64,000 nt of DNA from assembly GCF_000004075.3 (NCBI RefSeq), contig NC_026658.2, positions 2,046,001 to 2,110,000 on the forward strand. The letters run 5' to 3'. The notes below the pieces were generated by a model. The model had not been told where the DNA came from. It did not search any database and saw nothing but the letters and a program-made list of their open reading frames with translations. Every line of letters starts with the position of its first letter. Position 1 is the stretch's first letter. The DNA comes from Cucumis sativus (Eukaryota > Streptophyta > Magnoliopsida > Cucurbitales > Cucurbitaceae). The position numbers and the translations under genes are program-made. Below are positions 37,651-50,600 of the stretch, in pieces.

Positions 37651-40224
37651 TTATTTTATCAAATACAAATTCAAAGTTGGCAACACACCCACCTATATAA
37701 TCATAACATAAACTAACAACTACGCTTCAATTATTTGAATGTTTCTAATTTGAGAATATAATCTTGAAAATCTTTAATGATAGGTTGTTAGAACATAATA
37801 TTCCCCTATTAGATGATCTTTTATATTAAATTATATTTTATCGATAAAAAAGTCCATGTTCGAAATCTTTCAACTCAAACAAAAAAAATTAATTGAGGGG
37901 TAGTTATGTAATTTCAACTAATAAAAAGAAAACAAAAGTTTCCTTAATTTGGTATATATTTGCCTTCAATCTAACAAATCATAGTTTAAAAATATTAACG
38001 TTGGGAAGAAATTTTAAAAAAACGATTTGCAAAAACATCAACCAAAAATTTCTGGATTATGTTTCACTATAACTTGACACTTTATATAAAAATATTGGCA
38101 ACCTAAGTTCACAAGACACTAAAAACCTTTCACTAAAAAGTATGTTCAAATCTTACATATAATTAAATATAAACAAACATTTGTAGAGAGAAATATAATC
38201 TTTATTGAAGTTTTCATTAATTTTGTTCCATTTGACTCTCTAAGTTATTTTAAAATGATATGAAATATGACTTAGATAACATAGATAACATAACATTCAA
38301 CAAGCTATTGTCTTATTAGAGTTTTTTTTTTCTCAATATAAAAAGTTATTTGGGGCTCAATAAGTATATATATATACACACATACACACACTTCAACTCT
38401 AAGTTCCCTATGTTTAGTTAACATTCAATTTTTCAGTTGAATATACCTAAAATAGTAGGGGAAAATTACTTTTAAAAGAAGTGTGTCTAATATGAACAAC
38501 TGTAAAGGCTTTTTTTTTTCCTTCGTAAAAAAGAAAACCTTAAAAATGAGGGATTAACCAAAATTTTGATATGAAATTTATTTTTTGAGTAAAAAAGTTC
38601 CAAACATATTTTGACTTGACCTATTATTTTTCTTTAAGAAAAAATTAACCTATTATTTATTGAGTTTTTTGTTTCTAAAAAAAGTGTATGAGGTGTACAA
38701 TATATGATGGTATTATTTGGCCATTGATTTGGGTTTAATGATTTTAATGCTTTTGCATAGTAAAAATCATGTCTTAATTTTCATTGTTTTAATTAAGACT
38801 TTTAAAATAGCTAAAAATTTGGATTTTGAAACACATTATTAATTAAGTTGTGGTTTTGTTCTTGGTCCAAACTATGAATGGACAACTTTTCTTTCATATT
38901 TTTGTGGTTATAACTTTACATTAGAAAATGATAATAAAAGAGAAAGTTGAAGTTGAAGTTGAAGTTGAAGTTAAGGCCAACTAAAGAGAGTCATGTATGT
39001 CTTTCTTTCCATGACACAATAATACAATCACAAGCCATTCATAACCCAATTCAATGCTCTCTCATTTCTTCCTTTTATATACATATATCTAAAACATAGC
39101 CATCCATAAACGTTTTTTTAAAAGGTAAATATTATAGTAATAGGTAAATAATTACACACTAACGCTTATTAATTAGGCTAATTTTATGGTTAAGTTTTTT
39201 TCATTCTTTATTAAGTAATACATAATAATCACACTAGCTTAGCTAATAATATATGTTTAAATAAAAGTTGATAGTAATAAGATTTAATGAAAATATATAT
39301 GAGAACAACATTAAAATCTTAATAAATAACTGAAATGAAGTGTTGTTTTCAAAAAGAAAAAGAGAAAAAAAAAAAAAACTCAAAAGAAATGGGAGTTTGG
39401 AAAACATAGTTGAATATAGAAAAATATAATAAATGTGTGTTAATTAATTATATTAAATTGGAATGAAATACAAAAGTCAAAAGTTGAAATAAATTAATAT
39501 GAAAATAGAGCAACACCTCATCACACAAATCTATGAAGCAATTCTCCTCAAAAATAAATTAAAAGATGATCAAAAATAGAATTCACAGATCTCAATTACA
39601 AAAATGCTCATTTTTTAATTGAACCATACCAACAATTGGTCTCCACAAATTGGGACATTAAGAAATCCTTTTTGTATATATAATATAACAATCGTTTTAT
39701 TTTCTCAAAATTAACTTTGCTTTACATATGATTTCTTCTTAAAATTTAGAAGAAAATAAGTAATAGTTTCGAAAATAAAGTTGGTTTTGGAGATTTAGCT
39801 ATGACCCCATCAAGAGTGTTTAGGTAAAAAAGATGAGAGCCATTAACTTGAAGGATTATAGAAAAATCATATTATAAACACTTTGTGAAACTTCATTTGA
39901 CGTAGTAATCTCATTTATAGAAATACATTATTTATGTTAATAGATTTAAAATGTTTATGTATTTACTTTTTTAATGAAAGGCATTAATGTTAATATATTA
40001 AAATTTAAAATGGAAGAAGTGAATGAGTGTCCTTTTAGGGAAGGTGTTAGATGGGATGGGAATCATGTGAGATTTTCCTATTTGTTTGTAATTTTGAACC
40101 ATCTTTTTCCAACCTATCAATAATGATCTCTATACTAATTAATTAGCTATAATCCAATCTTAATAACCCTCTCTTATAGTTTAACTATAATTATCATTTA
40201 AATCGTAGAATTTTCAAATACAAT

Positions 40225-40360
40225 CCAATCAAAATATAGCAAATTTCATTCATATTCTATGTACCAATCACAAATGTTTATAGATATCTATCAATGTCTA
40301 TCGCATTGATAAACATCAATACAAGTGCCTATTATTATTGATTAAATTTGAAATTTTGGT
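40225..40360. mobile_element. Second decayed fragment of the same MITE family
   Basis: ATATAGCAAATTTCATTCAT is followed by ATATCTATCAATGTCTATCG and CATTGATAAACATC. This is the same left arm and self-complementary CTATCA/TGATA core as in the element at 21991. The right arm is not clear. Confidence 0.35.
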
Positions 40361-42900
40361 CTTTCAAAATGTTTTTAGAAAGTCTTATCATTTGGAATAA
40401 TTAATTTCTCTTCAAATTGCTCATATAGTTTTAATTCTACGAGAAAAATACACATTTTCATTACATTATGTTACATAGTCGTGTAGGGAGTTTTTGTTTG
40501 TAGTTGTTTTTTTTTATTATGAAGTTTAACTTTTAAATTTGTGTCTAAAAGTCTTTAAACTTTAATATGTATTTAATATCAATTTTTAACTTCTAATTTT
40601 ATGTCTAATAGGTTTTAAAGCTTTAAGATAAATCTAACAAGTTTCTAAACTTTTAACTATTTATTGAACATAACATACAATCGAAAACTTAATTAAGAAT
40701 TTATTACATACTTTGAGAACATTTATTAAATCCAAATTAAAAAGTTTTTAAAGTTTTTTTTATATATAGTTTATAGCATGCGCGGCTTGACATTATTAAT
40801 ATTTTTTTAAAGTACAAATTGAGATTGAATGATTTGAATCAGAGATTTTTTGTTTTTGAGAACATATAAAATGACAGTTAAACTAAGTTCATGTTGACAC
40901 TCTTAAAATATTCATTTCAGAAAGCTATTTATATTTTATTCAGACCATTCTTAATTTTAAAATTAAACTTTCTTTTTATGACGTGTTTTGCATGAAACAT
41001 ACAACATGAAAAGCACAACAAAAAGGAGGTTTCGTTAAAAGAAGAGCAAACAATAATCGTTTGAATTAATTTTTTAAAATGTTTTAAGAACAATTTCTCA
41101 TACACTCAACTTTCTTAGTAAAAACATATGAAAATCAATTAAAATGAAATAAGGTAGTTAAGAACGTTAAACACATAAACAAAATTTCCAATACTCAAAA
41201 CTTTTTGACTTACAAAGAACCTCACTTTTTGACCAACTACTTTATTATACATTACTAAGTTCAAATGATAATAATAACAATGTGTAACACTTTTGCATTT
41301 ACAAAATGAAATTGTTGTTGAAAGAACAAATATAAAGTTCAAAGCTATATAGACTAACACCATTATTTACTAACTTTTCCTTTTCCTCTCTCTTTTATCA
41401 AATTACCCATAAATTGTATTTTTTTTTGCAAAGAATAAGTTTATATATTAATCATGTTGAATACTTTGGTCAAAATTTATAACATAAAAAAAAAAAAAAT
41501 CAAACTTCTTATTTTCTAAAATTTTATTTATTAATCTTCAGTATAAAAAGAAAGAATTTATGTTGATTGCTTAATTAATTATTCTCATCAAAAGTTAGAA
41601 TCAAAATTTTGGTGTTTCTTTTAGAATATAAAACCATATGTAAAGTGACACGACCCTAAAGTTATAGTTATGTCATTTTATTTTTATTCTAAAACTTTTA
41701 AAGATTTGATTTGATTTTAAAATATTTAGTAAAAAGTATTACTTTCTTGAACTTTATCCTTATTTTTGTATTATGTTTATAGTTTAAATTGCGAAAAGAA
41801 AAACGAATAATTTAAAAAATAGTTGATAGATTATAGTCTCCTATGGATCGAATTTTATATTAGAAATCTTTAGAACATTTAATTTATTCACTTGAAAATT
41901 AACTTTTTATTAGTTAATTATTTTGTACATATAATCAAAAAATTTTATTCTATTAATTGTGATGACAATGATGTATAAATACTCATAACTTAGGTCTCCT
42001 TTTAGTCTAAATATTTGATTATTTTTTCATCCTATTTTGGTATATATTTTAAGTACAAAGTTGATATTTTACCCAGAATTTTAAAAAACTACATTTTTTT
42101 TTTTATAATTTTTAAAATTTGACTTGATTTTTTAAAAAGAATGGTAAAAAGTAGATAATAAATTTTAAAATTTGAATTTTGATTAAAGTTGAAACATAAA
42201 ATTATTATTTAGGTAAAAGTTTAGACTTGAATTATGTATTATTAAGGTGGAGGTGAGAGGATGGATTGATTGCCATTGTTTGATTCAAATGCTTTAGGGA
42301 AAAAGAGGAAGAAAGAAAGAAAGATTGAAAGTGATTTTTGAAATGAAAAAAATAAAAAAAGGGGAAATAAACCAACGGATAAACGAAGCTCAAAATGATG
42401 AACAATAAAATATTACAAGAGGAAGAAGTGAAGTCACACTGAAGACAAAATAAACAAAAATGGTGGAAATTGGGAAATGCTCTTATTCATAAATCCCAAC
42501 TGCCATTTTTTTTTTTTTTTGATTTGGACAAAAAGTAGATAAATTTAATACAATAGAGAGATACCCAGAGTAGTGCGTCGCTTTGTTTCTTCCCAATTAC
42601 TTGATTTGCAGTAGCGAATTGTTTCGAAAACCAGAAGAAGAAGAAGAAGACGACGAAGAAGGGCATTTTCTGTTTTTTAAAAGAAATTTGAATCAGTGGG
42701 GAAGAAGACAATGTCCCCTGTAATTGGTATGTGAGGTCAAAGATTTGAACGAAATTGTTGTTAAGAAAAAAACAGCAGTGATTTTGGGGATTTTGGGTGG
42801 TGGAATAGCAGTAATCCAGGCATGAAAAGATCAAAACCGCATTAACTTCTCATTTAATGCCTTCACCTACGCTTTTCCCAATGTCAGAAGTGTAGTTTCC

Positions 42901-43412
42901 GCATTTAAATCTCTTTTCTTTCTTTTTTTTCTTCTACCCTTTTCCTTCTTCTTCTCTTCCTCTGTTCTTCCTCTTCTCTTACAACAATTCCCATGATTCC
43001 CTTTTTTCTAAATCGGATGGTGGTTTCGTGCAATGAGCTATGGAGGTTTAATGGGTAATTTTGTTGCTTCTGAATGTGAATTGGGTTCGCTTTGTTTTTG
43101 CTTTTATCTGAATATCTTCTTGAATCTGAGGATATGTGGTGTGGGTGTGTACTTCTCGAGAGGACAGGAACTAATTGCTTGCTGAATGAGTGAATGTCTG
43201 GGGATTTGAAAGAGAATGAAGTAAATTTTACTGGTTCCTTCTTGGATGTTGGATTTTGAATTTAGTGCTGGAGGAATTTCTTTAATCTCTTATGTCTTGC
43301 TGAACTTTGGTTGCTTCTGGTTTTGTTAAATTGTTATGTTTTTTCTGTTTGTTCATGGAACATTTGAAGAGGAGATTGTTGTTCATTCTTTGAATGATTG
43401 GTTTGGTCTGCA
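42901..43412 (+). promoter_or_regulatory. ACR4 leader with CT-rich tract and several upstream ORFs
   Basis: A pyrimidine-rich tract at 42908-42985 probably marks the transcription start region. The following leader holds upstream ORFs: 43033-43185 (50 codons), 43185-43208 (7 codons, overlapping the previous stop), 43194-43259 (21 codons) and 43355-43393 (12 codons). The ATG at 43394 opens a 100-codon frame that overlaps the ACR4 start out of frame. If transcribed without splicing, these would restrain ACR4 translation. Confidence 0.5.
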
Positions 43413-46178
43413 ATGGGGTTATTCTTGTTGGTGGATTTGGTTGTTTCGTTCTTGAAGAAGATGTGTGGTTGGAGGGGTGGATTGTTTGTGGAATTGGTTG
43501 TTTTTGCAGATATGTGTTTGTTGGTGTCAGGTTTAGGTTCAATGTCTCCTCTTGCTGTTTCTTATGGGGAGAAAGGGCCTGTTTTTTGTGGTTTGAAGTC
43601 AGATGGGTCTCATCTTGTGAACTGTTTTGGTTCAAATTCAGCCATAACTTATGGAACCCCTTCTCATTTCCCATTCATTGGTCTCACTGCTGGTGATGGG
43701 TTTGTTTGTGGGCTTCTTTTGGATTCCAACCAACCTTATTGTTGGGGGAGCAGTGGCTATGTTCAAATGGGTGTTCCTCAGCCCATGATCAAAGGAGCTC
43801 AATACCTGGAAATTAGTGCTGGTGATTATCATCTGTGTGGACTTCGAACGCCTCTCACTGGACGGCGTAGGAACATGTCATTTGTCGATTGTTGGGGTTA
43901 CAACATGACCAGAACCTTTGCTTTTGATGGTCCTATTGAATCGATCTCAGCGGGGTCTGAGTTCAACTGTGGGCTGTTTTCTCTTAATAGAACTGTTTTC
44001 TGTTGGGGTGATGAGACGAGCAGCCGTGTAATCAGTTTGATACCTAAAGATATGAGGTTTCAAAAGATAGCGTCTGGTGGATATCATGTTTGTGGAATTT
44101 TAGAGGGTGCAAATTCAAGAGCGTTTTGTTGGGGAAGGAGCTTAGACATTGAAGAAGAGATCTCAGTTGCATATTCAGGTGAAGGAAATGTTGAATTGGT
44201 TCCAGTTGATCCATTAGCCTCTGTTGTTGGGGGAAAATTCCATGCTTGTGGAATAAAGAGCTCAGACCGTGGTGTGATTTGTTGGGGTTTTACGGTTAAA
44301 CCGAGTACTCCACCACCGGATGGGATTAAAGTTTACGACATTGCTGCTGGAGATTACTTCACCTGTGGAATTCTAGCTGAAAAATCTCTCTTGCCTGTTT
44401 GCTGGGGTCTTGGATATCCTACTTCCCTGCCTTTAGCCGTCTCACCTGGAATCTGTAAAGCAACTCCTTGTCCTCCTGGTTTCTACGAAATTAGCCAAGA
44501 CAAAGCTCGGTGTAAGTCACCAAATTTTCATGTGTGTATGCCCTGCAGTTCTGCTTGCCCTCCTGATATGTACCTAAAAGTTGAGTGCTCCTTAAAATCT
44601 GATAGGCAGTGTGAATATAATTGTTCAACTTGCTTTTCAAGTGAATGCCTCTCAAACTGCTCGTCCATGCTTTCAAATGGTATGATGGGAAGGAAAAATG
44701 GGAAATATTGGCCTGTGCAGCAGCTTCCAGTTCTTGTAGCTGAGATTGCTTTTGCTGTTTTTTTGGTAGCTATTGTGTCTTTGACTGCAATCTTATACGT
44801 CCGATACAAGTTACGGAATTGCCATTGCTCAGGAAAGGAGTTGAAGTCTAAGAAAAATAAAGGGACTGCCTCTTCCTTCCAGAAGGAAAGCTATAAAATA
44901 CGTCCTGACTTGGATGAGCTGAAAATAAGGAGGGCTCAGATGTTCACCTATGAAGAACTCGAGAGAGCGACATGTGGGTTTAAGGAAGAGTCTATTGTGG
45001 GAAAGGGAAGTTTCTCTTGTGTTTTTCGAGGGGTTTTAAAGGACGGGACGGTTGTAGCAGTAAAACGAGCTATAATGTCTCCCAACATGCAGAAGAATTC
45101 AAAGGAGTTCCACACTGAACTAGACTTACTATCAAGATTAAACCATGCCCATTTGCTTAATCTGCTTGGTTATTGTGAAGAAGGTGGAGAGAGGCTTCTT
45201 GTTTATGAGTTTATGGCTCATGGTTCCTTGCATCAGCACCTCCATGGCAAGAACACAGCCTTAAAAGAACAATTGGATTGGATAAGAAGGGTCACAATTG
45301 CAGTCCAAGCAGCCAGGGGAATTGAATACTTGCATGGCTATGCTTGTCCTCCAGTCATTCATCGAGATATTAAGTCGTCAAACATTCTCATCGACGAAGA
45401 GCACAATGCTCGAGTCGCTGATTTTGGCTTGTCGTTGTTGGGACCAACTGATAGTAGCTCTCCATTAGCTGAGCTACCAGCGGGGACTCTTGGCTATCTT
45501 GATCCTGAATACTATAGACTTCATTACCTTACCACCAAGTCGGATGTGTATAGCTTTGGTGTTTTACTGCTAGAAATTCTCAGTGGTAGAAAAGCCATTG
45601 ATATGCAATATGAAGAAGGGAACATAGTTGAATGGGCAGTGCCTTTGATAAGATCTGGAGATATCTCTGCAATTTTAGATCCGATATTAAAACCGCCTTC
45701 TGATGCAGAGGCCTTGAAGAGGATTGCAAATGTAGCCTGTAAATGTGTGAGAATGAGAGCGAAGGAGAGGCCATCAATGGACAAAGTGACAACTGCTTTG
45801 GAGCGTGCTCTTGCCCAATTAATGGGAAGCCCATGTAACGAACAACCGATCTTACCAACCGAGGTGGTTTTGGGAAGCAGCAGACTACACAAAAAGTCTT
45901 CTCAAAGATCATCCAACCGTTCGGTCTCTGAAACAGATATAGCAGAAGCTGAAGATCAAAGGTTCGAGTTCAGAGCTCCATCGTGGATTACATTCCCGAG
46001 TGTGACATCGTCCCAGAGGAGGAAATCCTCAGTGTCAGAAGCAGATGTTGATGGAAAGAATTTGGAAGGAAAAAATGTAGGGAATTGTGGAGGTGTTGGG
46101 GATGGATTGAAGAGTTTAGAGGAAGAGATTGGACCTGCTTCCCCTCAAGAAAAGTTGTTCTTGGAGCACAATTTTTAA
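43413..46178 (+). CDS. ACR4: CRINKLY4-family receptor kinase ACR4
   Basis: A single-exon receptor serine/threonine kinase, 921 residues from ATG 43413. An in-frame ATG at 43461 (MCGWRGGLFVELVVF) would give a more classical signal peptide. The ectodomain carries the CRINKLY4 repeats, each with a C-G...CWG pattern (VFCGLKS, PYCWGSSG, VDCWGYN, VFCWGDE, AFCWGRS, VICWGF, PVCWGLG). A TNFR-like Cys-rich region follows (CPPGFYEI, CMPCSSACPPDMYL, CSTCFSSEC). The membrane span is near residues 438-461. The kinase has a P-loop GKGSFSCVFRG (about 529), VAVKRA, HRDIKSSN (about 650), DFGLS (about 670) and the APE-region GTLGYLDPEYY. The Ser-rich tail ends in RRKSSVSEAD and EEIGPASPQEKLFLEHNF, typical of ACR4. 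In Arabidopsis ACR4 acts in epidermal and root-cap cell-layer specification downstream of CLE peptides. It appears intact and catalytically competent. Confidence 0.96.
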   Translation: MGLFLLVDLVVSFLKKMCGWRGGLFVELVVFADMCLLVSGLGSMSPLAVSYGEKGPVFCGLKSDGSHLVNCFGSNSAITYGTPSHFPFIGLTAGDGFVCGLLLDSNQPYCWGSSGYVQMGVPQPMIKGAQYLEISAGDYHLCGLRTPLTGRRRNMSFVDCWGYNMTRTFAFDGPIESISAGSEFNCGLFSLNRTVFCWGDETSSRVISLIPKDMRFQKIASGGYHVCGILEGANSRAFCWGRSLDIEEEISVAYSGEGNVELVPVDPLASVVGGKFHACGIKSSDRGVICWGFTVKPSTPPPDGIKVYDIAAGDYFTCGILAEKSLLPVCWGLGYPTSLPLAVSPGICKATPCPPGFYEISQDKARCKSPNFHVCMPCSSACPPDMYLKVECSLKSDRQCEYNCSTCFSSECLSNCSSMLSNGMMGRKNGKYWPVQQLPVLVAEIAFAVFLVAIVSLTAILYVRYKLRNCHCSGKELKSKKNKGTASSFQKESYKIRPDLDELKIRRAQMFTYEELERATCGFKEESIVGKGSFSCVFRGVLKDGTVVAVKRAIMSPNMQKNSKEFHTELDLLSRLNHAHLLNLLGYCEEGGERLLVYEFMAHGSLHQHLHGKNTALKEQLDWIRRVTIAVQAARGIEYLHGYACPPVIHRDIKSSNILIDEEHNARVADFGLSLLGPTDSSSPLAELPAGTLGYLDPEYYRLHYLTTKSDVYSFGVLLLEILSGRKAIDMQYEEGNIVEWAVPLIRSGDISAILDPILKPPSDAEALKRIANVACKCVRMRAKERPSMDKVTTALERALAQLMGSPCNEQPILPTEVVLGSSRLHKKSSQRSSNRSVSETDIAEAEDQRFEFRAPSWITFPSVTSSQRRKSSVSEADVDGKNLEGKNVGNCGGVGDGLKSLEEEIGPASPQEKLFLEHNF

Positions 46179-47637
46179 CGTTTGAGGACTGCTTGAAAAG
46201 CAAAGCAAAGCAAAGCCCAAGAAAGAAAAATTCCAAAGCTTTGATTTTTATTACAAAGTCTCTCTGACATGAAGGAAAAAGAATGAGATTTCAATATAAA
46301 ATTCTTGGAATCATTTAAAGCTCTAAGCTCTTATTGTTCTGTGATTTCAAAGTCATTCCATTGCATTTTTCTACTAATTGGCTTCTCTTGTTTTTTTGTA
46401 TTTGATGCTAACAACCTTCCATTTACTCTTCTTGTAAGTTCCAGTTTGTGAATAACTTTTTTTTCTTTTCCATTGCTTTTAATATCCTCATATTTACCTT
46501 TTATTATTATTATTATTTATATTTAATATCGACATTTTCATAAAACTCTGATTGAAAGAAGACAACTCCAACCTTTGAACATATACCCCCACATTCTTGT
46601 TAATTGTATTAGTGAAGGAGATTTGGTACAAGTATAGTCCAAATTTATAACTATTTTTGCATTTGAAAATTCATTTTTATTTTAAAAATAAAATATATAT
46701 ACAAGTTCTAAGCACAAAAGACTACTATTAGCAGAAAATTAAAATTTTGGAAAACATAATCAATGGCCTTCACTTCAGCCATGAATGGAATTTGGCAAGG
46801 ATAGTCCTCTTTTTTTAATTCTTTTCTTTTTTTATAGAGAGTGGATTTTCAAATTTGTGCTGAGTTTTTGCCAATGGATTCCATTCCAAAAGTTGAGTAA
46901 AACATCATTTAAAGAGTGAAATTTTCAACTCTCATTCATCCATTCAATTTCCATAGATTAGAAGAGTAGCACTAAACTTTGAATTACAAGTAAATTTAAT
47001 ACCTCTCGAAATTAAATTATAACATTGCTTATATAACTAAAAATATGAATCGTATCATATGCTAAGTAGTTAATATTATTATTACAAACATAATCAATAT
47101 AAAAGAATGATATCATACGCTAATTATTATTATTATTTTTTGCAGAGCTCAACACATAATTCGAACCTCTATTTTTGTGGTTGAGGGTATGTGTTCCTCA
47201 ACTAGTCTAGTTAAGCTAGAATGGATGAATCCTCTCGATTTGAAAATCTTTCTTTTGTAGTGATTTGATATTGCTCAACCTGTTACACTAATCTTACAAG
47301 AACACTTTGAAGTCACCGTTATTCTCCAGACAGATCTTTTTCTCCCAATCCCAAGCAGATTTCAGAAAGAGACAGAGGGGAGGAAAAAAGTACCATTACC
47401 TGAAAAAAATTGTGCAAAAAACACTCTAAATGAAATTTTTTAACATTTTCTTCTAGACAAAAAGAATAAACAAATAAAGTTTCAAGTGTTGAGCTGCAAA
47501 TATGCTTCCTTCCATCTGAATGAAAATGATGGAAACCCCTACAAATGTAACTACTTAACAGAAGACCCAACTTTGATTATGATTATGATTTTGATTTTGA
47601 ATTGTAAAAGTAAAAACATACCTAGAAAATGTACAAG
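46179..47637. other. Spacer between convergent genes
   Basis: The ACR4 3' UTR probably occupies the first ~300 bp. The remainder is AT-rich with ATT trinucleotide runs (46501-46517, 47119-47140). No gene is recognised. Confidence 0.5.
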
Positions 47638-50600
47638 TTAGGCACAAGGGCAAAGCCTCTTCGTATGTGGGTGTGAGCCATCACAAGAAACCATTGATTG
47701 TGCGCTACTATATAAGCATGCTCCTGGATTCTGATATTAGTACATACTAAAAATAAGAACTAATGTATTTCCTTTATAATAATACATTGACATTCAAAAG
47801 AAACTCAGTAAAACATACAATCAACAAGAAAATAAAGCATATGCAACAGAACATCATTAAAATAGTATCTTCAACCTTATAGAGAGGAAACATAGAGTGG
47901 TGTTCTCGATGTAATAAGAGAAGCATGAGTGAGTAATAATAGTGAGGTAGTAAGTATGTGTATGTTCCATCATCTTCTTGAAGGGGTAAACAAAACAAAG
48001 GTGGTCAATAGGATGAACAAAAGTCCACTCTTTGAAGGGGTAGAGAAGTTGATGACCATGTGAAGAAATCTCGGGTAAGTTTGGTTCCAATTCCTTGCAA
48101 TGAAGGAAGAACAAAATCAGATGGTTTGGGCGTGAAATGACACCGAGAGTTCTGTTTTGATTGGTAAAGGAGAACGGAAATTTTCCTTTTAATTTGACGG
48201 CTGTTGAGCTGGTTGTTTCTTTGATATACTCTTGAACTTGGCCTAGCTACACCTTCTTTAAATGTTTTATTCTTTGCAGTGGAAATCTTAGAGTTCACAT
48301 TTGTGGTTTTCTTTTTCCTTTGACTAAACAAGGACTATGCCAATGGGAATCCCTTACAGAAGAGATATATATCTAGATTTATCCAAAAAAAAGGAGGATG
48401 CTTAGGTTCTATCCTTCTAAATGGGGTTGTCCACAAAGTATCTTTGATGTTTTGAACTTTTGAGCTGCTTGCGGAAATTCTTCTTCCTTGAATGCATGAA
48501 AAAGCCTCACGACCCAATTAGAATGTTAGGTCTCACATTATCTCCTCTTCCTTTTTTCTCCCAAAATTTCAGTATCACAGTATGATATTTTCACTCTCCT
48601 GTCTCATTTCTACTCCTTTCATTCTTCTTGACTATTCTTCTCATAATCTTCCAACCCAATGCCAACTATCAGCGTCTGAGTGTATTTAGAGGAAAATTGA
48701 AAATGAAATAGAATGTCAATTAGCAATAATAATCCCCTCGAAGTGATTTACTTTTTCTAAATTTCCTTTATTGGTGATCTTGGACTAATAGTGATAATCA
48801 CTTTTGATGATCAATACAAAAAAAAGCAGGACAGCATACCAGTTCTTTAGGAGCATCATAAGCAACTTCAGCAGGTTGATCGGTTCCAACACTTGCTAAG
48901 CAACCTCCTTTGCAGCTCAAGTATTTTTGCATACTATCCCAGAATAAACATGAATAAAATATAAGAAAGTACATAATTCATAAGTCAGACCAAAACACTG
49001 AAAAGAAGCAGAGTAACTAATGATTGGGAGTAAAACTATCTATTCACTTGTTTATTAAAAAACACTTGTATCAAGAAAAAACTTTCTGTGGCTTCATTAA
49101 GAAATAGGAGGAAAAAAAAAACAAACAGAAACTCACTCACATGTCACAGTGATTTAGGACCAAAATCTTGTTAGGGACACATGATTGTCCATTTGACTTG
49201 CAAACTGAATCACACGACTCTCCTTGTCTACCATAGATGCAGTTCAGAAGAGTAAGAAAGATGTCAAACAATGTTTAAAATAAACAAACTTGGGATAACT
49301 ACCCAGTGAGAGATACCTTCCAATAATGACATTAATGCCACTGAGTCTGAACTCTAGTTGTGTGCTGTTGTCTCCTATGAGGTTCATTTTAAGAATAATA
49401 AATTGTTTAAGATGAGAAATAATAACCAAATGAAAATTTTAAAGCTAAGAGAATGCAATTACACTGGCTAAGCACTTTTGCTTTATCTTGCAGCCACAAA
49501 CTATATTTCTTCAATATCACATGGGCTACAGTGTACCTTTTACACTATAATCCTACCTCTTATAAGTTTGTTCTTACTACTTATAAACATCAGGGAATGC
49601 AATTACAGTGGCTACAAAAGCCTACAATAAATTAAATCTAAAAGCAAAAGTGAGAAAGACAGCTACTATATTAACAACAATAAAGTGATGGAAATGATGC
49701 TAACAAATGGAAAAAATATACCTAGAAAATTGTTTAAAAAAATGTTACACATGGAATTGACCTCTGTGCAATATTTCTAAAAACCACGATCCCTATAGGC
49801 TATATGATTTGGGTTCAGCTATTAAAGTTGGTAACTATTCCACGGTAGTTCACAACAGCCAAGAAGAGTTCTGATCTAATTCAACATCATGACTAACCTG
49901 AAGAATATGATGGCAGAGAAAAGCAATGATGGAAAGCACTGTGATAAGCATTTTCGTGTACCTGAAAATTTCAAAATTCTATCGAATATCTGAACAGCGA
50001 GAATAAAGCATATGATGATAAATTATACATTCATCATAGTTTACAAGGACTCTAAATCAAAATGAAAACATTGTGTAAATCATTCAAAAGGATATTCCTA
50101 AATGGAGTGGCACTTAGTATCCATTAATGTATATTCAACCTTGCCTGACTTGTTGGAGCATCATCAACAATGACACAAATGACATTTAAACGTATATTCT
50201 ACAAATAGAAAAACTTCTTCCATTTTATAAACATTACATAATAAGTAGAAAAAAAATTACATACGTTTAGCCGGGTTTATATGAAGGTAAGTAAATACAC
50301 TTTTTTGTAAAAATCATATAAAATTACTAATAAGAAACAACCAGTGACACAAATAAAATGCAATAGTACTGAACTCATTTTAAACATGAAAAAAATATCA
50401 ACGCAGGATACTTACAACACTCTCAGAATTGTGACGACACCTCCCAACACAGAAATCAAAGACGCTGGCATATGTCCCTGCAAGATTTAACGTAGTTTTA
50501 AATGTTTAATCTGATATCAACAGTTTCTTTGGGGTAACTTGTGGGAAAAAATGTTTTTGGACAGACTCAAATTTTCTTCAAGTGGCTTGGGAAGAATTAA

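Larger units (their letters stand above)
36841..42900. other. Gene desert, about 6 kb
   Basis: Very AT-rich, with no supportable ORF or exon. Contents recognised: MITE-like fragments near 37540-37650 and 40220-40360 that share the TATAGCAA and CTATCA words of the element at 21991; a six-base AGTTGA repeat near 38944-38975; TA/CA microsatellites near 38364-38393. The last ~500 bp are the ACR4 promoter and leader. Confidence 0.5.

Noticed and set aside
42487-42834. 115-codon minus-strand frame upstream of ACR4
   Set aside because: Phe/Ser/Lys-rich low-complexity translation of promoter DNA; no start context, splice support or family resemblance.
42841-42910. L1-box-like motif (TAAATGC) upstream of ACR4
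   Set aside because: Only about 7 of 8 bases match the epidermal L1 box; frequent by chance in AT-rich DNA.
47160-47230. GTTCGAA-like words suggesting tRNA B boxes (also near 27595 and 56260)
   Set aside because: No A box at proper distance and no cloverleaf; these are repeat-type sequences. I found no tRNA, rRNA or CRISPR array.
48005-48517. Minus-strand frames of 60-108 codons in the last SPRING-like intron
   Set aside because: They lie inside the 1.1-kb intron between 47731 and 48839, with no splice compatibility or homology.
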